64,000 nt of DNA from Pseudomonas tumuqii. Lineage in GTDB: Bacteria > Pseudomonadota > Gammaproteobacteria > Pseudomonadales > Pseudomonadaceae. Below the pieces are notes generated by a model that had not been told where the DNA came from, did no database searches, and saw only the letters and a program-made list of their open reading frames with translations. The position numbers were made by a program, and so were the translations under genes. The stretch is taken from positions 1-64,000 of the forward strand of contig NZ_JAAOJA010000007.1 of assembly GCF_013184545.1 (NCBI RefSeq), given 5' to 3'. Of this stretch, positions 29,724 to 39,047 are shown one piece after another. How positions within the stretch are numbered: the stretch's first letter is position 1; each line of letters starts with the position of its first letter.

Positions 29724-30032
29724 ATGCGTTTTCTATTTGCCGTTCGGCCGAGGCTTGTCTGCCTGGCCTTGCTGGCTGTGCCCGCGGGCGTCTGGGCCGA
29801 GTTGCCCGATCCGCTGGATGCCGAGGCCGCCACGCCGGCCCTGGACTATCAATCACCGCTGAACGCCTATCAGGGGTTGGCCGACGAACCGCCGCAGGAC
29901 TGGCGCGAGGCCAATGAGCTGGTCGGCCGCATCGGCGGCTGGCGCACCTATGCGCAGGAACCCTGGGAACAGCCGGCTGCTGCGGATGCGCCGAGCGAGT
30001 CCAGCCCACCCAGCCAGCATGGCGATCACTGA
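29724..30032 (+). CDS. Small exported protein of the copper operon
   Basis: This is a 102-aa protein with a signal peptide (about 1-21, ending GVWA) and an acidic, proline-rich mature part without cysteines, ending in HGDH. I do not recognise a family. It lies 10 bp before the TolC-like gene, with which it must be co-transcribed. Confidence 0.6.
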   Translation: MRFLFAVRPRLVCLALLAVPAGVWAELPDPLDAEAATPALDYQSPLNAYQGLADEPPQDWREANELVGRIGGWRTYAQEPWEQPAAADAPSESSPPSQHGDH

Positions 30033-30042
30033 GGATGCGCGT

Positions 30043-31455
30043 ATGAACGGATTTATACGGGCGCGTCAGCTGGGGCTGGGCGCCGGGTTACTGCTGCTGG
30101 CCGGCTGCGCCAGTTTTTCCCAGGATGGCGGTTTTGCCGTGGTCGAGCAGGCCGCCGAGCAGCAGCTGGACAAGCAACTGAGCTGGAGCAAGACCACCGA
30201 GGAACGGGCGGTCGTGGCCGAACGGGTCGCCGAGTTGCTGGCCCAGCCGCTGTCGGCGGACGATGCAGTGCAGGTTGCTCTGCTCAACAATCCGGGGTTG
30301 CAGGCGAGCTTCGATCAGTTGGGCATCAGCGAGGCCGAGCGGGTTCAGGCCGGGCGTATCCCCAATCCGGGCTTCTCCTTCGGCCGTCTGGAAAAGGGCA
30401 GCGAGGTGGAGTACGAACGCGGCCTGCACGTCAACCTGGCGCGGCTGATCGCCATGCCGATGACCTCCGGCATGGAGGCCAAGCGTTTCGAGCAGGTGCA
30501 ACGGCAGACCAGCCTGGCGGTGTTCGAACTGGCCAGCCAGACGCGCAAGGCCTGGTACCGCGCGGTGGCGGCCGAGGAGAGCCTGGGTTTCATGCGCCAG
30601 GTGATGGACTCGGCTGAAATCGGCGCCGAGCTGGCCCGACGGCTGGCGGCGGTGGGCAACTACAGCAAGCTGCAACAGGCCCAGGAGCAGAGCTTCTATG
30701 CCGAGGCCGGCTTGGGCCTGATCCGCGCCGAGCAGGCGCGGCTGCAGAGTCGCGAGCAGTTGACCCGGTTGCTGGGCCTATGGGGCGAGCAGATCGCCTA
30801 CCGCCTGCCCGAGCGCCTGCCCGAGTTGCCGGCCGAGGCCGAGCAATTGCCGGATGTCGAGCGCCAGGCCATGAGCCAGCGCCTGGATATCCAGGCCATG
30901 CGCCTGGACGCCGAGCGCTTGGCCAAGAACCTCGGGCTGAGCAAGACCACGCGCTTTATCAACGTGCTCGAGCTGGGCGTGGCCAGCAACAAGTCCAATG
31001 AAGAGCCGACCCAGCGCGGTTACGAAATCAGCGTCGAGTTGCCATTGTTCGACTGGAGCGGGGCCAGGGTGGCCAAGGCCGAGGCGCAATACCGGCAAAT
31101 GCTCAACCGTGCGGCCGAGACCGCGATCAACGCCCGCTCGCAGGTGCGCGAGGCCTATCTTGGTTATCAGTCGGCGCATGACATCGCCCGCCACTACCGT
31201 GACGAGGTGCTGCCGCTGCGTCAGCGCATCGCCGAGGAAAACGTCCTGCGCTACAACGGCATGTTCATCAGCACCTTCGAGCTGCTGGCCGATGCGCGCA
31301 AGCAGATCCTCGCGGTCGATGGCTACCTGCAGGCCCAGCGCGACTTCTGGATCGCCAAGGCCGACCTGGACATGAGCATGCTCGGTACCGCGAACCTCTC
31401 CACTAGTGCGGGCGCCGCCATGAGCGCCGCCGCCGATGAGCCCGCCGGGCACTGA
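30043..31455 (+). CDS. TolC-family outer-membrane lipoprotein (efflux channel)
   Basis: The 470-aa protein has a lipoprotein signal (LLLLAGC, Cys at about 22) followed by two outer-membrane-efflux repeats rich in helices. It is similar in type to the CusC/TolC family. No RND pump or membrane-fusion gene is adjacent, so the pump partner must be elsewhere or the protein acts alone. ATG 30043 was chosen; the frame is open to 29914. Confidence 0.83.
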   Translation: MNGFIRARQLGLGAGLLLLAGCASFSQDGGFAVVEQAAEQQLDKQLSWSKTTEERAVVAERVAELLAQPLSADDAVQVALLNNPGLQASFDQLGISEAERVQAGRIPNPGFSFGRLEKGSEVEYERGLHVNLARLIAMPMTSGMEAKRFEQVQRQTSLAVFELASQTRKAWYRAVAAEESLGFMRQVMDSAEIGAELARRLAAVGNYSKLQQAQEQSFYAEAGLGLIRAEQARLQSREQLTRLLGLWGEQIAYRLPERLPELPAEAEQLPDVERQAMSQRLDIQAMRLDAERLAKNLGLSKTTRFINVLELGVASNKSNEEPTQRGYEISVELPLFDWSGARVAKAEAQYRQMLNRAAETAINARSQVREAYLGYQSAHDIARHYRDEVLPLRQRIAEENVLRYNGMFISTFELLADARKQILAVDGYLQAQRDFWIAKADLDMSMLGTANLSTSAGAAMSAAADEPAGH

Positions 31456-31471
31456 TCAAGGATTACTGAAA

Positions 31472-32884
31472 ATGGTTTCTCGACGTGATTTTTTCCTCGG
31501 CGCCAGCGCGATCACCGCGGCGGTCGCCACCTCGGCGGTCAGCCGGGTGTCCCTGGCCGGGCTGCCGGAAGCGGTGACCCAGACCAGGGCCGACACCATG
31601 CCGCCGCTGCAACCGCAGAATGGCCGGCCCTACAACCCGGTGGTCACCCTCAACGGCTGGACCCTGCCGTGGCGCATGAACAACGGAGTCAAGGAGTTCC
31701 ACCTGGTCGCCGAACCGGTGGTGCGCGAGCTGGCACCGGGCTACAAGGCCCACCTGTGGGGTTACAACGGTCAGTCGCCGGGGCCGACCATCGAGGTGGT
31801 GGAGGGCGACCGGGTGCGCATCTTCGTCACCAACAAGCTGCCCGAGCACACCAGCGTGCATTGGCACGGCCAGCGTTTGCCTAACGGCATGGACGGCGTC
31901 GCCGGGCTGACCCAGCCGGCCATTCCGGCAGGCAAGACCTTCGTCTACGAATTCGTCGCGCGCCGTCCCGGTACCTTCATGTACCACCCGCATGCCGACG
32001 AAATGACCCAGATGGCCATGGGCATGATGGGCTTCTGGGTCACCCACCCCAGGGACAGTCATCCGCTGATCAGCGAGGTGGATCGCGATTTCTGCTTCCT
32101 GCTCAACGCCTATGACATCGAGCCCGGAGCGGCCACGCCGAAGATCATGACCATGCTCGACTTCAACCTGTGGACCTTCAACAGCCGCATCTTCCCCGGC
32201 ATCGACCCGCTGGTGGTGCGCAAGGACGACAAGGTGCGCATCCGCGTCGGCAACCTGACCATGACCAACCACCCGATTCACCTGCACGGCCATGAGTTCG
32301 AAGTCACCGGCACCGACGGCGGGCCGACGGCCAAGGGCTCGCGCTGGCCGGAGGTGACCACCGATGTGGCGGTGGGGCAGATGCGCCAGGTCGAATTTCT
32401 CGCCGACGAGGAGGGCGACTGGGCGCTGCACTGCCACAAGAGCCACCACACCATGAACGCCATGGGCCACGATATCCCGACCCTGGTCGGCGTCGACCAC
32501 CGCGACATGACGCGCAAGATCGCCAAGTTGATCCCCGATTACATGGTCATGGGCGAACGCGGCATGGCCGACATGGCGGAAATGCAGATGCCGTTGCCGG
32601 ACAACACCGCGCCGATGATGACCGGCGACGGTCCGTTCGGCTCGGTGGAGATGGGCGGCATGTTCACCATGCTCAAGGTGCGCAAGGAGCAGCAGCCCGG
32701 CGACTACCGCGATCCGGGCTGGTTCAAGCATCCGGCCGACAGCGTGGCTTACGAATGGCGTGGCGAGTTGGCCACGCCGACTCGCTCGGGCGAAGCCGGC
32801 GGCCAATCCATGCCGTTGCAACAGCCGCCCAGCGAGACGGTCGAAGTACAGGTGCGTAAACCCAGCGGCCATGCCGGGCACTGA
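31472..32884 (+). CDS. Tat-exported multicopper oxidase
   Basis: The 470-aa enzyme starts with a twin-arginine signal (SRRDFFLG). It has the copper-ligand clusters HWHG (130-133), HPH (172-174), HPIHLHGH (267-274) and HCHKSH..M (320-331), which hold the type 1, 2 and 3 coppers. It oxidises a substrate, probably Cu(I), using oxygen in the periplasm. It follows the TolC-like gene by 16 bp. Confidence 0.92.
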   Translation: MVSRRDFFLGASAITAAVATSAVSRVSLAGLPEAVTQTRADTMPPLQPQNGRPYNPVVTLNGWTLPWRMNNGVKEFHLVAEPVVRELAPGYKAHLWGYNGQSPGPTIEVVEGDRVRIFVTNKLPEHTSVHWHGQRLPNGMDGVAGLTQPAIPAGKTFVYEFVARRPGTFMYHPHADEMTQMAMGMMGFWVTHPRDSHPLISEVDRDFCFLLNAYDIEPGAATPKIMTMLDFNLWTFNSRIFPGIDPLVVRKDDKVRIRVGNLTMTNHPIHLHGHEFEVTGTDGGPTAKGSRWPEVTTDVAVGQMRQVEFLADEEGDWALHCHKSHHTMNAMGHDIPTLVGVDHRDMTRKIAKLIPDYMVMGERGMADMAEMQMPLPDNTAPMMTGDGPFGSVEMGGMFTMLKVRKEQQPGDYRDPGWFKHPADSVAYEWRGELATPTRSGEAGGQSMPLQQPPSETVEVQVRKPSGHAGH

Positions 32885-32897
32885 TGTGCAGAAATCC

Positions 32898-32975
32898 GTA
32901 GGCGCCAGCTTGCTGCGGTCCGGCCTCCCGGCGATCTTGGCCGGTCAAAAGCATCGCCAGCAAACTGGCACCTAC
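32898..32975. repeat. REP-type inverted repeat pair
   Basis: GTAGGCGCCAGCTTGCTG (32898-32915) is inversely repeated as CAGCAAACTGGCACCTAC-like sequence (32958-32975). It lies between the multicopper oxidase and cupredoxin genes, inside the operon, and belongs to the widespread Pseudomonas REP class. Confidence 0.7.
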
Positions 32976-33017
32976 AAAAAAACAGTCGCTGTTTTCATTG
33001 AAACCGAGGAGATACAG

Positions 33018-33632
33018 ATGGATCGACAGATAAAACCTGCCGCCCTGGTGTTGGGCTTGTGCGCCCTGTTCGCCGGCAATTCGGCGCTGGCCCATGGCGG
33101 CATGGCCACAGACGCGCATGACGCCGATGCGCAAGTGGTCAAGGAGCAAAAGGACTGGGGCATCGCCGGCGACCGCGATCAGGTCGACCGCACCATCGAG
33201 ATCCGCATGAACGACCAGATGCGCTTCACCCCGGACAAGCTGCAGGTAAAGGTCGGCGAGACCATTCGCTTCGTCCACCGCAACGACGGCCAGATGCTGC
33301 ATGAGTTCGTGCTCGGAACCAAGCCCGAGCTGGACAAGCATGCTGCGCTGATGGTCAAGTTCCCCGGCATGCAGCACGACGAGCCCTATATGGCCCACGT
33401 CGCGCCGAGCAAAAACGGCGAGATCATCTGGACCTTCAACCAGGCCGGCGAATTCGACTTCGCCTGCCTGATTGCCGGTCATTACCAGGCTGGCATGGTC
33501 GGCGAGATCAGCGTAGTGGGCGACGCCGAGGCGGACTCCATGCCGATTGTGGCGCGAGAGCCGTCTGCCAGCCCGACCGATTCTTCGACCCGCGCAGCGC
33601 GGGCCCAACCACGTGAAGGAGATACCCTATGA
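33018..33632 (+). CDS. Cupredoxin (plastocyanin/azurin-like), periplasmic
   Basis: The 204-aa protein has a signal peptide (about 1-24, ending NSALA) and a single cupredoxin domain. The type-1 copper ligands are visible as His (MLHEFVLG), then Cys, His and Met in FACLIAGHYQAGM. A hydrophilic Ser/Ala-rich tail of about 30 residues follows the domain and is unusual. It overlaps the CusF-like gene by 4 bp. Confidence 0.88.
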   Translation: MDRQIKPAALVLGLCALFAGNSALAHGGMATDAHDADAQVVKEQKDWGIAGDRDQVDRTIEIRMNDQMRFTPDKLQVKVGETIRFVHRNDGQMLHEFVLGTKPELDKHAALMVKFPGMQHDEPYMAHVAPSKNGEIIWTFNQAGEFDFACLIAGHYQAGMVGEISVVGDAEADSMPIVAREPSASPTDSSTRAARAQPREGDTL

Positions 33633-33955
33633 AAAACCTGCTTATCGCCAGCTTGCTCGGCTGCGCCTTGACCTTCCCCGCATTTGCCGCCCAGCCCGCC
33701 GCCCCGGCTGCCGCCAGCGCTGAGGTCGCCGCCCCCCTGAGTCAGGGCGAAGTGCGCAAGATCGACCTGGCCGGGCAGAAGATCACCCTGCGCCACGGCC
33801 CGATCGACAGCGTCGGCATGCCGCCGATGACCATGGTCTTCAGTGTGCGCGATGCGGCCCTGCTGGAAGGCATCAAGACCGGCGACAAGGTGCGCTTCCA
33901 GGTCGAACAGCAAGGCAGTCAATTTGTCGTGACCGAGCTGCAGGCGGCCGAGTAA
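33629..33955 (+). CDS. CusF-like periplasmic copper-binding protein
   Basis: The 108-aa protein has a signal peptide (about 1-20) and the CusF beta-barrel. Candidate Cu(I) ligands are His in LRHGPI and methionines in MPPMTMVF, along with KTGDKVRF. It is coupled to the cupredoxin gene by an ATGA overlap and closes the copper operon. Confidence 0.88.
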   Translation: MKNLLIASLLGCALTFPAFAAQPAAPAAASAEVAAPLSQGEVRKIDLAGQKITLRHGPIDSVGMPPMTMVFSVRDAALLEGIKTGDKVRFQVEQQGSQFVVTELQAAE

Positions 33956-33960
33956 CGACG

Positions 33961-33986
33961 GCAGGAGCCAGCTTGCTGGCTCCTGC
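33961..33986. repeat. REP-like hairpin after the copper operon
   Basis: GCAGGAGCCAGC-TT-GCTGGCTCCTGC is a perfect 12-bp inverted repeat 5 bp after the CusF-like stop. There is no U-run, so it may act as an mRNA end stabiliser rather than a true terminator. Confidence 0.65.
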
Positions 33987-34137
33987 AAGTCTGTCCGCGA
34001 ATGCGGGCCGAGCGTAGCGAACAGTCCGGCATTAGCGGCAACGGCGGTGTACTGCTGCGCGAGTACGCCCTGCGGTGCAGGACCTGGGCGGCCTGTTAAT
34101 CTACGCCTGAATCTGTGCCCGCCCCCCGGAGTAACCC

Positions 34138-35376
34138 ATGAATATCGTCAATGCCCGTCTGCGCGGCCGCAGTGGCCTGTTTCGCATCGAGTTGGCGCAG
34201 GCGCGTATCGCCGGCATAGTTGCGCAGGCGCAGGAATTGGTCGCCACGGCAGACGAACTGGATGCCGCCGGCAATCTGCTGGTGCCGCCTTTCGTCGAGC
34301 CGCATATCCATCTGGACGCGGCCCTCACCGCCGGCGAGCCGAGCTGGAACCTCAGTGGCACCTTGTTCGAAGGCATCGAACTCTGGGCCGAGCGCAAGGC
34401 GCTGGTCACCCACGAAGACAGCAAAACCCGCGCGCGCAAGGCCATCGACATGCTGGTCGAGCACGGCATCCAGCATGTGCGCAGCCATGTCGACGTCACG
34501 GACCCGGGCCTGGGCGCGCTCAAGGCGCTGCTCGAGGTGCGCGAGGAAACCCGCCACCTGATCGACCTGCAGATCGTCGCCTTCCCCCAGGAGGGCATCG
34601 AGTCCTACGCCAATGGCCGCGCGCTGATGGAGCAGGCGGTGGCGCTGGGCGCCGACGTGGTCGGCGGTATTCCACATTTCGAGAACACCCGCGAGCAGGG
34701 CGTCAGTTCGATCAGGTTCCTCATGGACCTGGCCGAGCGCAGCGGTTGCCTGGTGGATGTGCATTGCGACGAGACCGACGACCCGCACTCGCGCTTTCTC
34801 GAAGTGCTGGCCGAAGAGGCGCGCGTGCGCGGTATGGGTGCTCGGGTCACGGCCAGCCACACCACCGCCATGGGTTCCTACGACAACGCCTACTGCTCCA
34901 AGCTGTTCCGCCTGCTCAAGCAGGCGCAGATCAACTTCGTCTCCTGCCCGACCGAGAGCATCCACCTGCAGGGCCGTTTCGATACCTTCCCCAAGCGCCG
35001 CGGGCTGACCCGTGTGGCCGAGCTCGACCGCGCCGGGCTGAATGTCTGCTTCGGCCAGGACTCCATCGTCGATCCCTGGTATCCGCTGGGCAACGGCAAC
35101 ATCCTGCGCATCCTCGAGGCCGGGCTGCATATCTGCCACATGCTCGGTTTCGAGGATCTGCAGCGAGCGCTCGATCTGGTCACCGACAACAGCGCGAAAA
35201 CCCTCAACCTGGGCGAGGGCTATGGCATCGAAGTGGGGCGCCCGGCCAACCTGCTGATCCTCTCCGCCGCCAGCGACTACGAGATGCTGCGCAGCCAGGG
35301 CCACGCGCTGGTGTCGATCCGCGCCGGCGAGGTGCTGATGCGCCGCACACCGGCCCGGGTGCTGCGCGCACCGTAG
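34138..35376 (+). CDS. codA: Cytosine deaminase
   Basis: The 412-aa amidohydrolase converts cytosine to uracil and ammonia. Metal and catalytic motifs are HIHLD (near 59), a VDVHCDETDD segment (near 207), TASHTTAM (near 239) and FGQDSIVDPWYPLG (near 308), as in E. coli CodA. It is preceded by GGAG and stands alone. Confidence 0.92.
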   Translation: MNIVNARLRGRSGLFRIELAQARIAGIVAQAQELVATADELDAAGNLLVPPFVEPHIHLDAALTAGEPSWNLSGTLFEGIELWAERKALVTHEDSKTRARKAIDMLVEHGIQHVRSHVDVTDPGLGALKALLEVREETRHLIDLQIVAFPQEGIESYANGRALMEQAVALGADVVGGIPHFENTREQGVSSIRFLMDLAERSGCLVDVHCDETDDPHSRFLEVLAEEARVRGMGARVTASHTTAMGSYDNAYCSKLFRLLKQAQINFVSCPTESIHLQGRFDTFPKRRGLTRVAELDRAGLNVCFGQDSIVDPWYPLGNGNILRILEAGLHICHMLGFEDLQRALDLVTDNSAKTLNLGEGYGIEVGRPANLLILSAASDYEMLRSQGHALVSIRAGEVLMRRTPARVLRAP

Positions 35377-35400
35377 GATGGCGCGGGCGGCGATCCGTCG

Positions 35401-35519
35401 GGCCGCGTAGGATGGCGTTGAGCGAAGCGATACCCATCACAGCGATCTGCGGCCAATTCATAAAATCCGGCGGTTGTGCAACCGATCGATGGGTATCGCT
35501 GCGCTCAACCTACGCGGCC
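35401..35519. repeat. BIME-type long inverted repeat
   Basis: GGCCGCGTAGGATGGCGTT begins at 35401 and its reverse complement (with small differences) ends at 35519. The arms extend through GAGCGxAGCGATACCCATC. The same arm occurs within the element at 11247. It sits between codA and a glutaredoxin gene facing it. Confidence 0.75.
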
Positions 35520-35555
35520 CGCCACATCCTACAAGAGCTCCTTAGCGGGGGTACT

Positions 35556-35927
35556 TCAGGCCGCAGAGAAGCGCTCGTTGAGATAGGCAATGATCGCCTT
35601 GGACTCATACAGCCAGGTGCTCTGGCCGTTGTCCTCGATGCGCAGGCACGGCACCTTGATCTTGCCGCCTTGCTCCAGCAGGACCTGGCGATGCTGATCG
35701 TCGTTCTTGGCGTCGCGCAGGGTGACCGGCACGTTGAGCTTGTGCAGGGTGCGGCGGGTCTTCACGCAGAATGGGCAGGCATGAAACTGGTACAGTGCCA
35801 GGCCTGCTGCGGCTTGCTCGACTGCCGCCTGCGCGGCAGGCGCGCGCTTGAGCTTGCGCGGGCGGGTGATGAAGTCGAGAAACACGATCAACTGGCCGAG
35901 ACCGATTCTGAGTGCCTTGATAAGCAT
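35556..35927 (-). CDS. Glutaredoxin-like protein
   Basis: The 123-aa protein has an N-terminal hydrophobic segment (about 1-22) that may anchor it, followed by a glutaredoxin fold with the redox motif CPFC (FHACPFCVKTRRTL), VPCLRIED and STWLYESKAIIAYL. It reduces disulfides or carries glutathione-dependent thiol exchange. Start at ATG 35927 (TAA-rich start region; an upstream ATG at 35963 is less typical). Confidence 0.88.
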   Translation of the reverse strand: MLIKALRIGLGQLIVFLDFITRPRKLKRAPAAQAAVEQAAAGLALYQFHACPFCVKTRRTLHKLNVPVTLRDAKNDDQHRQVLLEQGGKIKVPCLRIEDNGQSTWLYESKAIIAYLNERFSAA

Positions 35928-36122
35928 TGCGTGACAACCCTGGGTAGCAAATGGCGGGCGCAAAGCTTACCCGAGTTTGCCGGCGCCGGCCTGCGCGTTG
36001 GTCGAATGGCAGGAGCTTTTGCGCCAACCAGGGGCGACGTTAGGCATAATTGCGCGCATGACCCGCATGACCCGCATGGCCGAGCCGCGTTGCCCATGCT
36101 CACCCATGAACCCGAGCGCCCA

Positions 36123-36344
36123 ATGAAACCCGAAGACCTGCAACTGCTGGTGACCCGCGAAATGCCGTTCGGCAAATACAAGGGCCACTTGATCGCCGAC
36201 CTGCCGGGGCGCTACCTCAACTGGTTCGCCCGCGAGGGCTTCCCCGCAGGCGAGATCGGACGCCTGCTGGAGTTGATGCAGGAGATCGATCACAACGGCC
36301 TGTCGTCGCTGCTCGATCCCTTGCGCCAGACGCCGCGCAGGTAG
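36123..36344 (+). CDS. DUF3820 family protein
   Basis: The 73-aa protein has the MPFGKYKGHLIADLP and YLNWFAREGFPAGEIGRLLEL motifs of DUF3820. Its function is unknown. ATG 36123 gives the usual family length; ATG 36096 would add nine residues. It is a small gene in a long overlapping frame. Confidence 0.8.
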   Translation: MKPEDLQLLVTREMPFGKYKGHLIADLPGRYLNWFAREGFPAGEIGRLLELMQEIDHNGLSSLLDPLRQTPRR

Positions 36345-36505
36345 CAGCAGGGGGTGACCCGATTGCCATGCGGACACGCCAACTACTGCCAGGTGTCAAC
36401 GGACGGTTACACCAATCCTGTCCGCCCCGAGCCTGCCTGCCCAGGGTGGTTGGCACTCGACAGCAGCGGCAATGGCCAGCATAGGGCTGGCCATTGCAGT
36501 CGACT

Positions 36506-37066
36506 TCAGCGGCGGATTTTGGAGATCTTGGTGCCTTCGATACTGACCCCCGCCATCAACCCTTGCTGATTGAAGATAAATGCATAGGCGTCGTCCTGTA
36601 TCGTGGATGTCGACAGATTCTTCGCGACCCCCTCGTCGACCACGACGACGGTTGGTCCAACACCGATTTCCCAGCCACTGGTGTTGGCCAGTTGTGCGAT
36701 GACTTTATCGCTCATCAGGAACACGGCATATCCGTAGGATTGGGCACCTATCTGCAGCCCCCAGGAGCCGGATACGGAGTTGTAGTAGTCTTCAACCTCC
36801 GACCCCTTCATCAACACCCCCTCGCCGTAGCTGCCGCCAAAGACCAGGCCGGCTTTGACGATGTTCGGAAATACCAGCACCGCCTTGGCCGAGCGCGAGA
36901 GTTCCTCTGCCAGTGGCTGGGATTTATAGAGGTTCTGCAGCGCCTGCCGGGCGTCTGCGTTCAAATCCTCGGCGCTGGCAGCGCTGGCGTAATTCACAAA
37001 GCTCGCCATTACCAGAGCCAAGGTCGCGAGGACGATCGCTGAGAAACGCTTCTGTACGATGTTCAT
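36506..37066 (-). CDS. SYLF/YSC84-domain lipid-binding protein, exported
   Basis: The 186-aa protein has a signal peptide (about 1-29, ending ASA) and a SYLF (Ysc84 actin-binding) domain: SAKAVLVFPNIVKAGLVFGGSYGEGVL, YYNSVSGSWGLQIGAQSYG and AYAFIFNQQGLMAGVSIEGTKI. The homologous domain binds phosphoinositides in eukaryotes; the bacterial role is unclear. ATG 37066 was chosen; a long open frame upstream includes the promoter area. Confidence 0.87.
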   Translation of the reverse strand: MNIVQKRFSAIVLATLALVMASFVNYASAASAEDLNADARQALQNLYKSQPLAEELSRSAKAVLVFPNIVKAGLVFGGSYGEGVLMKGSEVEDYYNSVSGSWGLQIGAQSYGYAVFLMSDKVIAQLANTSGWEIGVGPTVVVVDEGVAKNLSTSTIQDDAYAFIFNQQGLMAGVSIEGTKISKIRR

Positions 37067-37364
37067 AGTCGTGCTCCGACGGTAACGATAAACAGGAGAG
37101 CGAAGCCGATAAGGCAGGCCCGCATGTGCGTCGAGTGGCATGGCTGCCTCCCTGTAAGCCACTCCTGCCTCAGTGTAGCCAGCGCCAATCGTTGGCAACG
37201 GTGGCTGAGTCGGAAATTTTGCCTGCTGTGGCTGCTTGGCTTTCTGCTTGTCGCGTTGACCGCTGGTCATCTGGCTTCTGAACCCCGACCCCGCGCCATG
37301 ATTGGACAGCCTTCGGCGCACTCGACTACCTTGAGGGTTCATCCTCCAATGGCGAGACACGACC

Positions 37365-37709
37365 ATGGCCTTGAAGCACGCCGCATCGGGAGAAGTAGTC
37401 AATCTGCTGTCTGCCGCAGAGTCGCCTGATTTCATCTCCCAGGCGATTGTCAGTGCCCCGCGCATCGAGGTCATGCGACTGGTGTTGCAGGCCGGCAAAG
37501 TCATTCCCGGGCACGCCGTGGCCGGCCCGCTCACCCTGCATTGCCTGCGGGGCTGCGTTGACGTGCAGGCCCAGGGCAGATGGCATGAAATGCGCGACAA
37601 CGATCTGATGTACCTGGCCGAAGAGGCCGAGCATGCCCTGCAGGCCAAGACCGACTCGATCATGCTGGTCACACTCTTTCGGCCGTCTCATGCATCCTTT
37701 GGCACCTGA
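37365..37709 (+). CDS. Small cupin-domain protein
   Basis: The 114-aa protein fits one cupin barrel: HAVAGPLTLHCLRGCVDVQAQG (motif 1-like) and DLMYLAEEAEHALQAKTDSIMLV (motif 2-like, His present). The metal-binding histidines are only partly conserved. The function is unknown. A short hairpin (37720-37737) follows. Confidence 0.75.
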   Translation: MALKHAASGEVVNLLSAAESPDFISQAIVSAPRIEVMRLVLQAGKVIPGHAVAGPLTLHCLRGCVDVQAQGRWHEMRDNDLMYLAEEAEHALQAKTDSIMLVTLFRPSHASFGT

Positions 37710-37882
37710 ATAATCGCGCCGAACCTCCGTTCGGCTGAGCGTTGTACGGATCCCCTGAGTCCTATCGATAGGCTCCTAAGCAACTATTCACTGATCTGCG
37801 TCAGCCCCTATTCCAGAGCCGTTGAGTAGCCTTGGCGCAGCGCTCGCATTGCAGTCGAGCGGCACGCTAGGGGCTGAGGGAA

Positions 37883-38347
37883 ATGAGTTATCTGGTTTGG
37901 CAGGACGATCTGAACACGGGCATTCAAGTCATCGATGACCAGCACAAGCGCATCGTCGACATGATCAATTCGCTGCACCAGGCGAAGGCGAGCGGGGGCA
38001 GTGGCGGTGAGGTGGGGGAGGTGCTCAACGGTCTGGTGGATTACACCCTGTCGCATTTCGCCTTCGAAGAGTCGCTGCTGGAGGAGGCCGGTTACGAGTT
38101 CACGCGGCCGCACAAGCGAGTCCATGAAATCTTCATCGGTCGGGTCAAGGACTTCAATCTGCGCTTCCAGGCCGGTGAGGACATCACCGATGAATTGCTC
38201 GGTTTGCTCTCGCGCTGGTTGTTCAACCATATCCGCAGCGACGACGCCGGCTATGTGCAGGCGGTCAAGGACAACATGAATAGCCTGGTCAGCAATAAAC
38301 AGGCTGGCGGCTGGTTCTCGCGCTCGATGAAGAAGTTCTTTGCCTGA
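37883..38347 (+). CDS. Bacteriohemerythrin
   Basis: The 154-aa single-domain hemerythrin binds O2 at a di-iron site. Ligands are His21 (DDQH), His58 and Glu62 (SHFAFEE), His77 and His81 (PHKRVH), His116 and Asp120/121 (NHIRSDD). In methanotrophs and others such proteins deliver or buffer oxygen, a role that would suit a diazotroph, but nothing in the sequence links it to nif. Confidence 0.92.
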   Translation: MSYLVWQDDLNTGIQVIDDQHKRIVDMINSLHQAKASGGSGGEVGEVLNGLVDYTLSHFAFEESLLEEAGYEFTRPHKRVHEIFIGRVKDFNLRFQAGEDITDELLGLLSRWLFNHIRSDDAGYVQAVKDNMNSLVSNKQAGGWFSRSMKKFFA

Positions 38348-38576
38348 GGGGCTGTCTACCCTGGCCGATTGACCGGGTGTTACAGCGCAAGGCCAGGGCG
38401 GCACATATGGGTGATCGTCCGGGTGCAGCAGCGGGGGCTCACCCAGACCTCAGCAACATCTGATCGGCACATCCGCAGTCAGAAAGCGGCACGTTGCAGC
38501 CGTCGCGACAAAATTTTCACACTGCACTTGGCAGACTCCCGGCCGTTGCCTTTGGGCTGGCTGTGGAGTGGTGTCG

Positions 38577-39043
38577 ATGCGATTAGCTTTGCGCTACCGG
38601 CGGTGGCTGCTGTGTTGCCTGGTCCTGCTGGGGCCTGGTCTGGCTTACCCGGCATACTCGGTCATGTCTGCGCCCGATTGGCCGTATCGCGTTTTTCAGG
38701 CGGATATTGTCCGCGTCAGTGCCCTGGCTCCCGAAGCCCAGGGCAGGCTTGCTATCCGCCAGGAACTGGCCGATGGCGAGGGCACAATTCTCAGGCAGAA
38801 CAGCGCCGGAACCCTGGGAACGGTCTTGCACGGCCTGTCCAAACCCGGCGGCCTGTGGTTGGCAAAGGCAGCACCCATACGACTCGGCTGTTGCTGCTCG
38901 AGCCTTGCGGCCAGTTGCAAGTGATTTGGCCACATTTATGCTCTGCACAAACCCCGATTACCTTGGCCTCCGGTCGCTATTTACCGGCCGAGCAAGGTCG
39001 CAAGCGCATTTTCGAACTCAAGCGTCGACCCCACGGAATCTGA
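38577..39043 (+). pseudogene. Exported hypothetical protein gene with a frameshift
   Basis: ATG 38577 opens a protein with a signal peptide (WLLCCLVLLGPGLAYP) and a 114-aa frame that ends in low-quality sequence (GCCCSSLAASCK). In the frame one base earlier, a sensible continuation appears (RLLLLEPCGQLQVIWPHLC..GRKRIFELKRRPHGI) and stops at 39043, 4 bp before the next gene. A single-base deletion near 38870 would explain this. It may be a real mutation or a sequencing error. The family is unknown. Confidence 0.5.
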
Positions 39044-39047
39044 ACCT

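Noticed and set aside
34047..36344. 765-codon plus-strand frame across codA
   Set aside because: Only its last 73 codons (DUF3820 protein) look like a protein; the rest overlaps codA in another frame and passes through a repeat.
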